The position numbers were made by a program, and so were the translations under genes. Shown here piece after piece: positions 17,691-28,858 of a DNA stretch of 64,000 bases; within the stretch, counting starts at the first letter, position 1, and every line of letters begins with the position of its first letter. Under the pieces are notes generated by a model. The model was not told where the DNA came from. It saw only the letters and a list, made by a program, of their open reading frames with translations, and ran no database searches. The stretch is from Phytoactinopolyspora halotolerans. Its GTDB lineage: Bacteria > Actinomycetota > Actinomycetes > Jiangellales > Jiangellaceae. The stretch covers positions 1-64,000 of the forward strand of contig NZ_JAAGOA010000015.1 in assembly GCF_010550675.1 (NCBI RefSeq), read 5' to 3'.

Positions 17691-18236
17691 TCAAGTGCGC
17701 CGCAGCGTCGCCAGGGCGCTGAAGGGAACCGCCACCCGGGGATCGGCAGTGGCCCTGACCTCGCCCGGCAGCCTGCCGACCACGTCGAAGAAGTCGCCGC
17801 CGACGCGGTCGACCGTGCCGGTCATCATGGAGCCGTCGACCAATGTCGCGACCACCGACGCCCGATCCTGCGAGACGGCACTGAGCGCCTGGCCAAGCAA
17901 CGGCTCGACGACCGGTGCGTCCGTTCCGTGCAACGCTGCACGCATCCCGGCACCGGACACGGTCAGAACGGCGGCTCGGGGCACCAGAATCTCGCTTCCG
18001 GCCGGGTCGTCGATCAGTAGCCAGGACGGCACGACGGAGGCAAGCCTGCCCCGGACGATGCCGGCTCCACGCACCCGCACCTCGATCCCCCGGCCACGCG
18101 CCGAGCGTAGCCGGTCCACCAGGTAGATCTCCTTGCGCACGGAACGAGTGCGCACCGCTATCTCGTCGTCCAGCTCGAGACGCTCACTCTCATCCAGTTG
18201 CGCTTCGATGTCGGAGAAGAGACGTTCCCACCGCAT
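17691..18236 (-). CDS. Hypothetical protein upstream of the CpaB/CpaE-like genes
   Basis: A protein of about 181 residues beginning MRWERLFSDIEAQLDESERL. After an acidic helical start it alternates short beta strands and glycines (VRVRGAGIVRGRLASVVPSW, GSMMTGTVDRVGGDFFDV), a pattern reminiscent of an Sm-like or other small barrel repeated twice. No signal or membrane segment is seen. The frame extends 40 codons further upstream, but those residues are low-complexity and lie in the promoter region shared with the divergent LysM gene. The function is unknown; its conserved-looking position next to CpaB/CpaE-like genes suggests a shared job. Confidence 0.7.
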   Translation of the reverse strand: MRWERLFSDIEAQLDESERLELDDEIAVRTRSVRKEIYLVDRLRSARGRGIEVRVRGAGIVRGRLASVVPSWLLIDDPAGSEILVPRAAVLTVSGAGMRAALHGTDAPVVEPLLGQALSAVSQDRASVVATLVDGSMMTGTVDRVGGDFFDVVGRLPGEVRATADPRVAVPFSALATLRRT

Positions 18237-18340
18237 CGGACGACGGTAACCGGGGGCCGCGGCACCGCAGGGCCCAGGGTGGAAGACCGGACGATCAGTA
18301 CGGGTTCGCGCAACGCGATATGCGAATGACGCGCTAACCC

Positions 18341-18370
18341 TTGACGCAGTACTCATTCAAGGGATTGCAT
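18341..18370 (+). promoter_or_regulatory. Candidate promoter for the LysM gene
   Basis: TTGACG at 18341-18346 is followed after 18 bases by TTGCAT (18365-18370), about 50 bases before the GTG start. The -35 is good, the -10 weak. Confidence 0.35.
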
Positions 18371-18422
18371 AGATCATCGCCGTCGAACAGAGGCAAACGA
18401 TGAGTAAAGGGCGGAGTCACAG

Positions 18423-19295
18423 GTGGATACTCGCAAAAATACCATTTCCGGACATCCTGCGACGGGCGCGGAAACGGCCGGCGCGAGCAGGCTCAGCCTG
18501 CTTCGCGCCCTGGTCTCCGCTGCTGGGTTCGGGGCGCTCGTGGCCGCACTGTGGTGGGGCACCGCTGACCCACTGACCGAGGTGGTGGCAGGCACGGCCG
18601 GCTTTGATCAGCTCATATCGGCCGCCGCGGCGCTGGTCGCGTGGGCGCTGCTGGCCTGGCTCTTCCTGGTCGCGGTGGCGACCGCCCTGACCACCGTGCC
18701 GGGCCGTGTCGGCCGTGCGGCCGTACGGTGCGCGCACCGGATGGCGCCGCTGGCCGCCCGGCACCTGGTCCGGGCCACCCTCGGCATGGCAGTGGCCACC
18801 GTCCCGCTCACCGGTGCCGCGGCGTATGGGGCCGGGCCGCATCCCGCACCTGCCGTGTCGGCAGCCGCGGCGGCCGGTTCTCTCACGGTCGATGTCGACT
18901 CGCTTCCGGAGATCGGCCGGCCGCCGGTGGCGGAACCGGAGCTCGGTGATCGGCAAGCCATGGACCCCAGCCCTGAAGACCACCGCACGGACGGCCGGCC
19001 GCCGGAGGCCGAGCCGCCCGATGCCGAGCACCCACCGGCTCATGAAGGGCCGAACCGAGACGGAGCGGCCCGAAACGAGGCGGACCGCGACGAAGCACAG
19101 ACCACTGGCACGGTCACCGTGAAGCCCGGCGACACGCTGTGGAGTCTCGCCGCCGAGCACCTCGGCCCAGGCGCGACGTCCGCCGACGTCGCCGCCGAAT
19201 GGCCCCGCTGGTACGAGGCGAATCGGAGCGTGATCGGCCCCGATCCCGACATCATTCAGCCGGGCACCCGGCTGAACGTTCCGATGCGTCCCTGA
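18423..19295 (+). CDS. LysM peptidoglycan-binding domain membrane protein
   Basis: A 290-residue protein with a GTG start preceded by GGAG. Three hydrophobic segments (about residues 25-46, 63-88 and 112-135) are followed by a long acidic, proline-rich linker and a C-terminal LysM domain starting VTVKPGDTLWSLAAEHLG (about residues 230-288) and ending IIQPGTRLNVP. LysM binds N-acetylglucosamine polymers, so the C-terminal domain probably touches the cell wall. It is followed 35 bases later by an Rv3235-family gene in the same direction, and the two are probably co-transcribed. Confidence 0.88.
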   Translation: MDTRKNTISGHPATGAETAGASRLSLLRALVSAAGFGALVAALWWGTADPLTEVVAGTAGFDQLISAAAALVAWALLAWLFLVAVATALTTVPGRVGRAAVRCAHRMAPLAARHLVRATLGMAVATVPLTGAAAYGAGPHPAPAVSAAAAAGSLTVDVDSLPEIGRPPVAEPELGDRQAMDPSPEDHRTDGRPPEAEPPDAEHPPAHEGPNRDGAARNEADRDEAQTTGTVTVKPGDTLWSLAAEHLGPGATSADVAAEWPRWYEANRSVIGPDPDIIQPGTRLNVPMRP

Positions 19296-19330
19296 TCTGG
19301 CAGGTCGACAGCGCTCCAATCGAGGATGAG

Positions 19331-19921
19331 ATGACGCCACGCACCCCTACCGGACACGCCCGCCCCCGCGCCCGGCCACTACCGGTTCCGGTGACCGATC
19401 CGCCATTCGACGACGAGCTCGGCACCATCGCCACGCCCCGGCCGCGCAAGCGCCGCGTCTCCCGTACCGCGTCAGCGACCGCGGTCCAGGGCACACTGGC
19501 GCTCTCGGTCGCGACATCCAGCAGCAGTCCGTCCAACCTTCTCGCCGACCGTCCACCACGCCGCCTCGGCGAATCGCCGCGGACGCCGGAACGGCCGGCA
19601 GAGCTACCGGATCCGCGCCGATGGTCGGCGCGGCTGGCCCAGGCTGCGGTGGAATCGATCCAAGGCAGGCGACCGTTTCAACAGCTCCTCCGGTGGACCA
19701 ACGATGAGGTCTACGAATGGCTCGGCAGCCAGGTCGCCGCGCGCCGGGGCCGGCCACCCGGACCCCGGCCCTCGGTGCGCTCGGTACGGGTCAGCGAGAT
19801 CGACGACAGCACCTTCGAGGCCGCCGCCGTCTTGCAGATCGGTGACCGGGTCCGGGCACTGGCGATGCGTTGCGAAGCCCACCGGGGTCGCTGGGTCTGC
19901 ACCGTGTTCGACGTGATCTGA
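19331..19921 (+). CDS. Rv3235 family protein
   Basis: A 196-residue protein. The first 95 residues are rich in proline, arginine and serine and look disordered; the C-terminal half (ARLAQAAVESIQGRRPFQQLLRWTNDEVYEWL ... ALAMRCEAHRGRWVCTVFDVI) is the conserved part of the Rv3235 family, found near secA in many actinobacteria. The function is unknown. I start at an ATG preceded by GAGGATGAG; the longer frame from 19139 overlaps the LysM gene and reads as arginine-rich noise. It converges with the SGNH hydrolase gene. Confidence 0.8.
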   Translation: MTPRTPTGHARPRARPLPVPVTDPPFDDELGTIATPRPRKRRVSRTASATAVQGTLALSVATSSSSPSNLLADRPPRRLGESPRTPERPAELPDPRRWSARLAQAAVESIQGRRPFQQLLRWTNDEVYEWLGSQVAARRGRPPGPRPSVRSVRVSEIDDSTFEAAAVLQIGDRVRALAMRCEAHRGRWVCTVFDVI

Positions 19922-19960
19922 GGCTCGCCGCACGATGCGCACCCATACCGCGGGCCGGCC

Positions 19961-20974
19961 TCAGGACGACATCCACATGTGCTCGAACGCGTCAGCGTAT
20001 CCAGTCTGCCCGGACGCGTTCGGGTGGAAGGAGTCCCGGACGAAACTGCTGATGATGTCCCACTGCGGGCCCAGTTCCGGGTCATCCGGCTCGGGCGTCG
20101 CGGCGGTCTGCGCGCCCGCCGGCTCCGGTACCGCCGTCGCATCCGCGGTCCGACCGAATTTGAGCCCGTTCAACCAGTCATCCGGGCCGTTGGCACAGGC
20201 TTCGTGCCCGTCGAAGGTCTCCTCGAGCCGCGTCCCGGCGGAACGCACCCCGGCCTCGTCGGCGGCACGCTCGATGACGCTGTTCAACGCTCCGCCGAGC
20301 CGTCGAATCATCTGCCTCTCTGCCGCTGACAACAACGGTGTGAGCGCGATGCAGTTGTCGCGCACCTCCGGATCAGGGACCAGCAGCGGATAACCACCGA
20401 CGATCAACTCGTCGTCGGGTGCGGCCGCCTGGACGGCCCGGTACAACTCGGTGAGCGGGTCGACCAGCGCGTCGATCTCCGCCCTGATCGCGTCTTCGCG
20501 CCTGGTGCAACTGACGAAGGAGACGTAACAGTTGACCAGTTCGTCGGCGAACCCGACGTCGTTGCCGCCGACGGTCAGCGTGATCAGGCGGCCACCGGCA
20601 CCCTGCAGAGCCTCCAGCTCGTCGATCTGCTCGTAGACATCATCGATGACCGCGCCCGAGCAGGCCAGCAATGTCCGCTCGGTGGCCGGCACCTCGTCAC
20701 TAAAGATCAGCCACGCCCACGCCTGCTGGGTGCGGTCGCAGTCGTCCTCGTAGTCGTCCGTGCCGAGCCCGGACGAGTACGAGTCGCCCATGGCGACGAC
20801 ACCCGCCGGAACCGCACGCGAGACCACCGCGGTCGGCCGCTCACTCACATTCCCGTACGCTGCCGGCGACGCCACCGCGGGCGCTACCGAGACAGCAGCA
20901 GTGGCCGCCGCGATACCCACGACGGCCACTGCCTTTCCCTGACGACGTACCCGGCCGAACGTTCCTGCTGCCAC
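19961..20974 (-). CDS. Secreted SGNH/GDSL-family hydrolase
   Basis: A protein of about 337 residues with a signal peptide (basic start, hydrophobic stretch GKAVAVVGIAAATAAVSVAPAVASP, cleavage near residue 36). The SGNH blocks are present: GDSYSSG (nucleophile about S65), TVGGNDVGF (block III) and DSFHPN with the catalytic histidine near the C-terminus. Paired cysteines suggest disulfides, as in the secreted Streptomyces esterase/lipase type. It probably cleaves ester bonds of lipids or acylated sugars outside the cell. A GTG start is chosen because GGAGGG lies 7 bases upstream and the signal peptide then starts properly. Confidence 0.87.
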   Translation of the reverse strand: MAAGTFGRVRRQGKAVAVVGIAAATAAVSVAPAVASPAAYGNVSERPTAVVSRAVPAGVVAMGDSYSSGLGTDDYEDDCDRTQQAWAWLIFSDEVPATERTLLACSGAVIDDVYEQIDELEALQGAGGRLITLTVGGNDVGFADELVNCYVSFVSCTRREDAIRAEIDALVDPLTELYRAVQAAAPDDELIVGGYPLLVPDPEVRDNCIALTPLLSAAERQMIRRLGGALNSVIERAADEAGVRSAGTRLEETFDGHEACANGPDDWLNGLKFGRTADATAVPEPAGAQTAATPEPDDPELGPQWDIISSFVRDSFHPNASGQTGYADAFEHMWMSS

Positions 20975-21097
20975 GTTGGATCCCTCCGCCTGGACCTTCT
21001 CCTCGCCGCTGACTTGACAACGAAGGTAACGGAGAACCGTGACTGGAGGGAACACTTCGAGTGAACGGATCGGTGCCAACCCGGAGTTGAGCCAGCA

Positions 21098-21120
21098 CGG
21101 CTCGGCACGGGACCGAGCCG
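21098..21120 (-). terminator. Hairpin terminator downstream of secA
   Basis: CGGCTCGG and CCGAGCCG form an 8-bp perfect stem with a 7-base loop, 28 bases after the secA stop codon. Confidence 0.6.
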
Positions 21121-21147
21121 GCTACCGCATCGGCACGCCGCTCGTTC

Positions 21148-23991
<2,844 letters not shown>

Positions 23992-24194
23992 GCGGGTCAA
24001 CTCCTAGCCAACGTTGTCTGCAAAGCGGCGCCAGCCTCATGGGCTTCGACATTCCATGGTACGTCGCGGCCACGGAAGGGTAACGGCTCGATGACGCAGG
24101 ACTGTGCCCACACCCGAACCCCTCGTCGTGCGCGCCGAGCTGTCATGGAATACCGATTGCCGTACGACTACCGCACCTGGGCAGGATACCCCGT

Positions 24195-25307
24195 ATGGAA
24201 CCGTTCGAGCTTCGGGGCGATCGCGTCCTGTTGTCCGCACCGACCACTGCCGACGTCGACCGCATCACCGAGCTGTGCCAGGATCCCGACATCCGGGACT
24301 GGACGACGGTTCCGTCGCCGTATACCCGCATGCACGGTGAAGAGTTCATCGCCCAGGTCGCCGAGGCGTGGGCGGCCGGAACAGCGTTGAACTGGGCGCT
24401 GCGCGACCCGCGGGATCAGCGGCCGCTCGGCATGGTCGGGCTCAACCTGGACGGTCATGGAGCGGCTGAGATCGGCTTCTGGATGGCGCCCGAATACCGG
24501 GGGCAAGGCCTGGTGGCCGCAGCGATCCGCCTGGTGATCGAGCGCGCCTTCGCACCCGAAGGGCTCGGCCTGCAGAGCATGGTGTGGCGGGCGTATGTGG
24601 GCAACTGGTCGTCGCGCAGGGTCGTGTGGCGGCTGGGGTTCGCGTTCGAGGGGACCATCCGTTCACATCTGGTCCAGCGCGGGCGCCGACGCGACGCGTG
24701 GGTGGCGACCCTGCTGCCGGGCGATCCGTTGCAGCCCAGAACGCCCTGGCTGGACATACCGACCATTCACGGTTCCCGCCTGCGGCTGCGGCCGTTCGTC
24801 GACTCCGATGCCGCTGCGGTCAAGGAGGCATGCGAAGATCCGATGACGCGGCGTTGGCTCACACTTCCGACGCCTTACACGCTCGCCGACGCGCGCGGCT
24901 ACATCGACCGTCACGCACACGATGCGGCGTCCGGGCGAGGCGTGACCTGGGCCGCCGCGCACCCGGCCGGCGGGCCGGCGCTCGGCGCCTTCACGCTGAC
25001 CTTGGCGGGCGTCCGGCACGACCAAGCGTCGCTCGGGTACTGGGTCCATCCGACGGCTCGCGGAGTCGGCATCGCGACCGAGGCTGTGCGGTTGCTGACC
25101 CGGCACGCGTTCATCGCCGCCGACGATGGAGGGCTCGGGCTACGCCGCGTTCAAGTGACGCACACCGAAGGCAACGACGCCTCCCGCGCCGTGATCGAAC
25201 GAACCGGATTCCGGTACAGCGGCCGTCAACGCTCGGCCGTCCGGCTTCCCGACGGAACCCTCGCCGACCAGCACTGGTACGACCTCCTTCCGGAGGACCT
25301 CATCTAA
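24195..25307 (+). CDS. Tandem GNAT acetyltransferase (RimJ/RimL type)
   Basis: A 370-residue protein made of two GNAT domains in a row (about 1-180 and 190-370). Each has the acetyl-CoA pyrophosphate loop: EYRGQGLVAAA in the first and TARGVGIATEA in the second, plus a later RVVWRLGF / RAVIERTGF helix typical of ribosomal-protein-type N-acetyltransferases. Both loops look intact, so both halves may bind acetyl-CoA. The substrate is unknown. It converges with the YcaQ-like gene across a strong bidirectional terminator and interrupts the usual secA-hpf neighbourhood. Confidence 0.87.
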   Translation: MEPFELRGDRVLLSAPTTADVDRITELCQDPDIRDWTTVPSPYTRMHGEEFIAQVAEAWAAGTALNWALRDPRDQRPLGMVGLNLDGHGAAEIGFWMAPEYRGQGLVAAAIRLVIERAFAPEGLGLQSMVWRAYVGNWSSRRVVWRLGFAFEGTIRSHLVQRGRRRDAWVATLLPGDPLQPRTPWLDIPTIHGSRLRLRPFVDSDAAAVKEACEDPMTRRWLTLPTPYTLADARGYIDRHAHDAASGRGVTWAAAHPAGGPALGAFTLTLAGVRHDQASLGYWVHPTARGVGIATEAVRLLTRHAFIAADDGGLGLRRVQVTHTEGNDASRAVIERTGFRYSGRQRSAVRLPDGTLADQHWYDLLPEDLI

Positions 25308-25321
25308 GCGTGCCGGTGAAC

Positions 25322-25363
25322 CGAACGACATCGCGGTCGTCGGGACAACCGCGATGTCGTTCG
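25322..25363. terminator. Bidirectional terminator between convergent genes
   Basis: Arms 25322-25337 and 25348-25363 are perfect 16-base reverse complements around a 10-base loop, lying between the stop codons of two convergent genes. Confidence 0.8.
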
Positions 25364-25371
25364 AATGGTGA

Positions 25372-26583
25372 CTACACATGCCGAAGAGCTCGGTCCAGCT
25401 CGGGAGCGAGGTCGCCCGCTCCTGCGACGAGGACCTCGTCGAGCCCCAACCACCCGGCAACCGACCTCAACTCCGCCGCCAGCTCCTCGGCCGTCTCATC
25501 GGGAGCATCCGCTTCACGCCACGCCGCCTGCACCCGCAGCACGCCGTGCTGCCGATCCGACTTGAGGTCGACTCGCGCGACGAGCCGCTCCCCCAGCAAG
25601 AACGGGAGCACGTAGTACCCGTACACCCGTTTCTCCTTAGGGACGTAGATCTCCAACCGGTAGGCGAAGTCGAACAGCGCCTCGGTGCGCGCCCGCTCCC
25701 ACACCAGCGAGTCGAACGGGCTCAGCAGGGCACGCGCCTGCACCCGCCGCGGCACCCGGGCATCCCGGTACAGGTACGCCTGCCGGCTCCATCCCTCGAC
25801 ATTGACCGGAAGCAACTCGCCGCTCTCCACCAGCTCCGCGATCGCCTGCCGCGCGTTCGCCACCGGCAGACGGAAGTAGTCCCGCAAACACTGCTCGCTC
25901 CCGACACCGTGCGACCGAGCCGCGATCCGGATCAGTTCTCTGCCGGCCTCCTCCACTGATGGCGTCGGGGCGTCGAAGACCTCCTTCGGAAGCACACGCT
26001 CCGGCAGGTCATAGAGGCGCGCGAACGAGCCGTTACGTCCGGCGGATGTCACCTCGCCTGCCCAGAACAGGTACTCCAGCGCCGCTTTCACGTCCGACCA
26101 GTTCCAGCCCCAGTTGTCCTTCCGTCGCGGAGCGTCGTGCTCGATCTCACCGGCCGTCACCGGTCCCAGCCGTTTGACCTCGTCGAGCACCCAACTCATG
26201 AACTCCGGCTGCTCCTGGGCAACGCGTCGCATACCGCCCCACGCCGCCTCGTCCGCCGTGTCCATCCGATGCCGGAACAACGGCTGCATATGCACCGGAA
26301 CCAGCGACGCCTCGTGCGCCCAGTACTCGAACAACATCCTGGGCGCCTTCCCGGACGCCTTGTCCAGCAGCTCCCGCGGATACGCGCCGATCCTGCTGTA
26401 CACAGGCATGTACTGGGAACGCGAGAACACGTTGACCGAGTCGATCTGGATGACGCCGACGCGATCGAACACCCGCCGCAACGCCCGCCGGTCCGGCCGA
26501 GCGGGGCGCGGATCCGCGAAACCCTGCGCGGCCAACGCGACCCGCCGGGCGGCAGCCCGCGACAGCCTCTCTCGTTTCCCCAT
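25372..26583 (-). CDS. Winged-helix DNA glycosylase, YcaQ/AlkZ family
   Basis: A 403-residue protein of the HTH_42 family. YcaQ/AlkX unhooks interstrand crosslinks and AlkZ protects against azinomycin-type alkylators; the known catalytic motif is QxD or QxQ. Here [25 protein letters not shown] carries Gln-Ile-Asp near residue 44, which favours the YcaQ-like crosslink branch. The C-terminal part ([24 protein letters not shown]) is also typical. The ATG giving [22 protein letters not shown] matches the family start; the upstream frame runs into a tandem repeat and is not coding. Confidence 0.88.
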   Translation of the reverse strand: MGKRERLSRAAARRVALAAQGFADPRPARPDRRALRRVFDRVGVIQIDSVNVFSRSQYMPVYSRIGAYPRELLDKASGKAPRMLFEYWAHEASLVPVHMQPLFRHRMDTADEAAWGGMRRVAQEQPEFMSWVLDEVKRLGPVTAGEIEHDAPRRKDNWGWNWSDVKAALEYLFWAGEVTSAGRNGSFARLYDLPERVLPKEVFDAPTPSVEEAGRELIRIAARSHGVGSEQCLRDYFRLPVANARQAIAELVESGELLPVNVEGWSRQAYLYRDARVPRRVQARALLSPFDSLVWERARTEALFDFAYRLEIYVPKEKRVYGYYVLPFLLGERLVARVDLKSDRQHGVLRVQAAWREADAPDETAEELAAELRSVAGWLGLDEVLVAGAGDLAPELDRALRHV

Positions 26584-27130
26584 GTCGCGGACGCTACCAA
26601 CCCCCACCGACAACCCTCGACCGGTGCCGTGATGCCGCCGACCGTCGCCCGGTGGACTTGACCACCACCGGCCCGCCCACCGACCCTGATCGGCTCCGCG
26701 ACGCACAGAGCCGATCGCCAGACGACGCGCCCGGTGCCGCCCGACAACACGCGGCAGGCAAGGCAGCCGGCCACGCCGCCCGGCCGCTGGATCGCTGGAT
26801 CGCTGGGCCGCTGGATCGCTGGATCGCTGGGCCGCTGGATCGCTGGGCCGCTGGATCGCTTGGGGCGCCGGGCGCCAGGGCGCACACCATCAGCGACGCA
26901 GCCCCGAGACCAGGCCGAACGCCGGGAAGGCCGGGGAATTCTTCGACCGATGTTCGGGCGGCGGCAGATCCGCGCAACCAGCACGCACCATCACTCCGCC
27001 GCCCGCGTCAGAGGGAGAAGAACTTCCCCGGCCTCACCAAGGCGACCACAGCTTGATCTCGGCGCACACCGTGATCGCCGTCAGCATGAACGCAGTCAGC
27101 CCCGGGCGTCCACCGCCCTCACCACCGCCA
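26584..27130. other. Intergenic region holding a tandem repeat
   Basis: The 547 bases between hpf and the YcaQ-like gene hold no credible gene. Open frames here translate the 8-bp tandem repeat into monotonous peptides. Apart from that repeat I see nothing that can be named. Confidence 0.6.
26786..26865. repeat. 8-bp tandem repeat array
   Basis: Nine exact-length units of GCTGGATC or GCTGGGCC run head to tail at 26786-26857, then a degenerate tenth. The order of the two unit types is AAB AAB AB A (A = GCTGGATC), implying duplication of 24- and 16-bp blocks. It is about 200 bases upstream of the YcaQ-like start codon. Confidence 0.9.
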
Positions 27131-27811
27131 TCACACGTCGAGCCGGATCACGCCGTAGTCGTAGCCCTGCCGCCGGTACACAACGCTCGGCATCTTCGTG
27201 TCGGAGTCAACGAACAGATAGAAGTCGTGGCCGACAAGCTCCATCTCGTAGAGAGCCTGATCGCGCGTCATCGGAGCTGCCTTGTGGGTCTTCTCGCGTA
27301 CCACCATCGGCCCGTTCCGCTCGATGTACACGTCGGGGTCCTCCGTCTCCACTGCCAACGGCGCACCGGGAACCATCTCCGGCTCCGGCGCGGGCGAACT
27401 CATGGGTGCGGCGGGTTGCTGCGGCACGGCCGCGTCCAAGCCGGCGCCGGCGCTCGAACCGAGCGGCGCCGTCGCGGCCGCGACCGACATCGGTGTCCGG
27501 TTGCCGTGATGGACCCGGCGACGGTCGGCCGCTTTGCGCATTCTGGCGATGAGTTTGTCCATCGCGAGATCCAGGGCGGCACGCTTGTCCGCCGCGGCGG
27601 CCTCGGCCCGGATCACCGGACCCTTGGAGTGCACGGTCAACTCCACGCGTTCCGACTCGTCGGAGCGCCTGGGATTGCGCTCTTTCGCAACCTCGACCTC
27701 GACCCGGATGACCTTGTGATCGAACTTCGACAGCTTGGTGAGCTTCTCGGCTACGTGTTCGCGGAACCGCTCCGGCACGTCCGTACGACGGCCCTTGACG
27801 ACAATATCCAC
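27131..27811 (-). CDS. hpf: Ribosome hibernation-promoting factor, long form
   Basis: A 226-residue protein that binds the 30S subunit and pairs 70S ribosomes into inactive 100S dimers in slow growth. The N-terminal S30AE domain (about 1-105) begins MDIVVKGRRTDVPERFREHV and includes SERVELTVHSKGPVIRAE; after a proline/alanine-rich linker the C-terminal dimerisation domain (about 165-223) contains MTRDQALYEMELVGHDFYLF and ends YDYGVIRLDV. It starts at GTG with GGGAGG 6 bases before. In mycobacteria the same gene lies between comF and secA; here it follows comF, separated by a hairpin and an AT-rich stretch suited to its own promoter. Confidence 0.95.
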   Translation of the reverse strand: MDIVVKGRRTDVPERFREHVAEKLTKLSKFDHKVIRVEVEVAKERNPRRSDESERVELTVHSKGPVIRAEAAAADKRAALDLAMDKLIARMRKAADRRRVHHGNRTPMSVAAATAPLGSSAGAGLDAAVPQQPAAPMSSPAPEPEMVPGAPLAVETEDPDVYIERNGPMVVREKTHKAAPMTRDQALYEMELVGHDFYLFVDSDTKMPSVVYRRQGYDYGVIRLDV

Positions 27812-27856
27812 TCGTAACCTCCCGGTTGGGCTAGACGGTCGAGATCACACCCGAAT

Positions 27857-27876
27857 ACCAGGGGAGCACCCCTGGT
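27857..27876 (-). terminator. Hairpin between comF and hpf
   Basis: ACCAGGGG and CCCCTGGT form a perfect 8-bp stem with a four-base loop. It lies about 150 bases after the comF stop and 46 before the hpf start, so it may end the mtrAB-lpqB-comF transcript or act in the hpf leader. Confidence 0.5.
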
Positions 27877-28024
27877 CCTGGCGACGGCCCGCGATACCGG
27901 ATGGACCGCGGTGCTATCGAACGGACAACGGGTGCCATGCACAAACGTTAGCTGTTCGTCGCTCGCTGTACACGTTGATCTCGGATGTTCGCAAACTTCT
28001 TACTCTTTTCACAGCCGCGCATCC

Positions 28025-28735
28025 CTACCCGCCGGCGACGGCCACCACCGCTGCCCCGCACGGCCGGTACCCGCCCGCTTCGAGCGCACGAGCCGCCTCT
28101 CGCAAGGTGGCGCCGGTGGTCACCACGTCGTCGACGAGGACGGTACATCGCGGCCTCAGCAGCCGACCGGCCGCACGCCGCAACACCATCGAACCGCGCA
28201 GGTTCTCCGCACGCGCCGTCCTGCCGAGACCGGCCTGATCCGCGACCTTGCGAGCATGCCGCAGGGCGGGTACCACCGTCGTCCGCTCACCCGCACGTCG
28301 TAACACCGACGCCGCTCTGAAGGTGATACGCAGCACGGGGTCGTGACCGCGCGACCGGACGGTGGAACGGCGAGAGGGAACGGGTACGAGCGCCGTGGGT
28401 CGCCGCCCGCATTCACCGCATCCCGCGTCGAACGGGGACAACGCCGTGACCGCCACGGCCAGGGCGTCCCCGAGCGGTCGGCTCAGGCCCAGTCGGCCGT
28501 GCTCCTTGTGGTCGACGATCACGGCTCCCGCGACGCCGGCGTAGGCCGCCGCGCCGGCCACCCTGAGCTCCGTCGCACCCGGAAGGTCGTACACCGGCGC
28601 CGCCGGCCCGATCAGCTCCTCGCGACAGCCGGCACAGAGCAGGCCGGGTTCCTGGCCACATCCGCTGCAGACGCTGCCGAACACCAGATCCTCTCCGGCG
28701 ACGACCAGCTCCGACAGCCGTTCATGTATCCGCAT
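28025..28735 (-). CDS. ComF family phosphoribosyltransferase-like protein
   Basis: A 236-residue protein of the ComF/GntX type. The N-terminus has a zinc-ribbon pattern (CSGCGQEPGLLCAGCREE), and near the end is the phosphoribosyl-pyrophosphate loop VLVDDVVTTGAT. VPVPSRRSTVRSRGHD and QAGLGRTARAENLRGSM are also family hallmarks. In naturally competent bacteria ComF supports DNA uptake; in actinomycetes its role is unproven. The gene stands 123 bases after lpqB on the same strand, the same order as in Mycobacterium. Confidence 0.9.
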   Translation of the reverse strand: MRIHERLSELVVAGEDLVFGSVCSGCGQEPGLLCAGCREELIGPAAPVYDLPGATELRVAGAAAYAGVAGAVIVDHKEHGRLGLSRPLGDALAVAVTALSPFDAGCGECGRRPTALVPVPSRRSTVRSRGHDPVLRITFRAASVLRRAGERTTVVPALRHARKVADQAGLGRTARAENLRGSMVLRRAAGRLLRPRCTVLVDDVVTTGATLREAARALEAGGYRPCGAAVVAVAGG

Positions 28736-28858
28736 ACCCGCACTCCACCCGGTACGCAGCGCCTACCTGGCTGGCAGGCTTCCGATAACTCCACCCTACG
28801 CCGAACCCGAGTGCCGGCAACCTGTCTCCGACCGGATTTCGTCGTCGTCTCCGCCAGG

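Noticed and set aside
26594-26977. Minus-strand frame with repeated SSGPAIQR peptides
   Set aside because: The peptide only translates the 8-bp tandem repeat; all frames through it stay open because 8-bp units lack stops.
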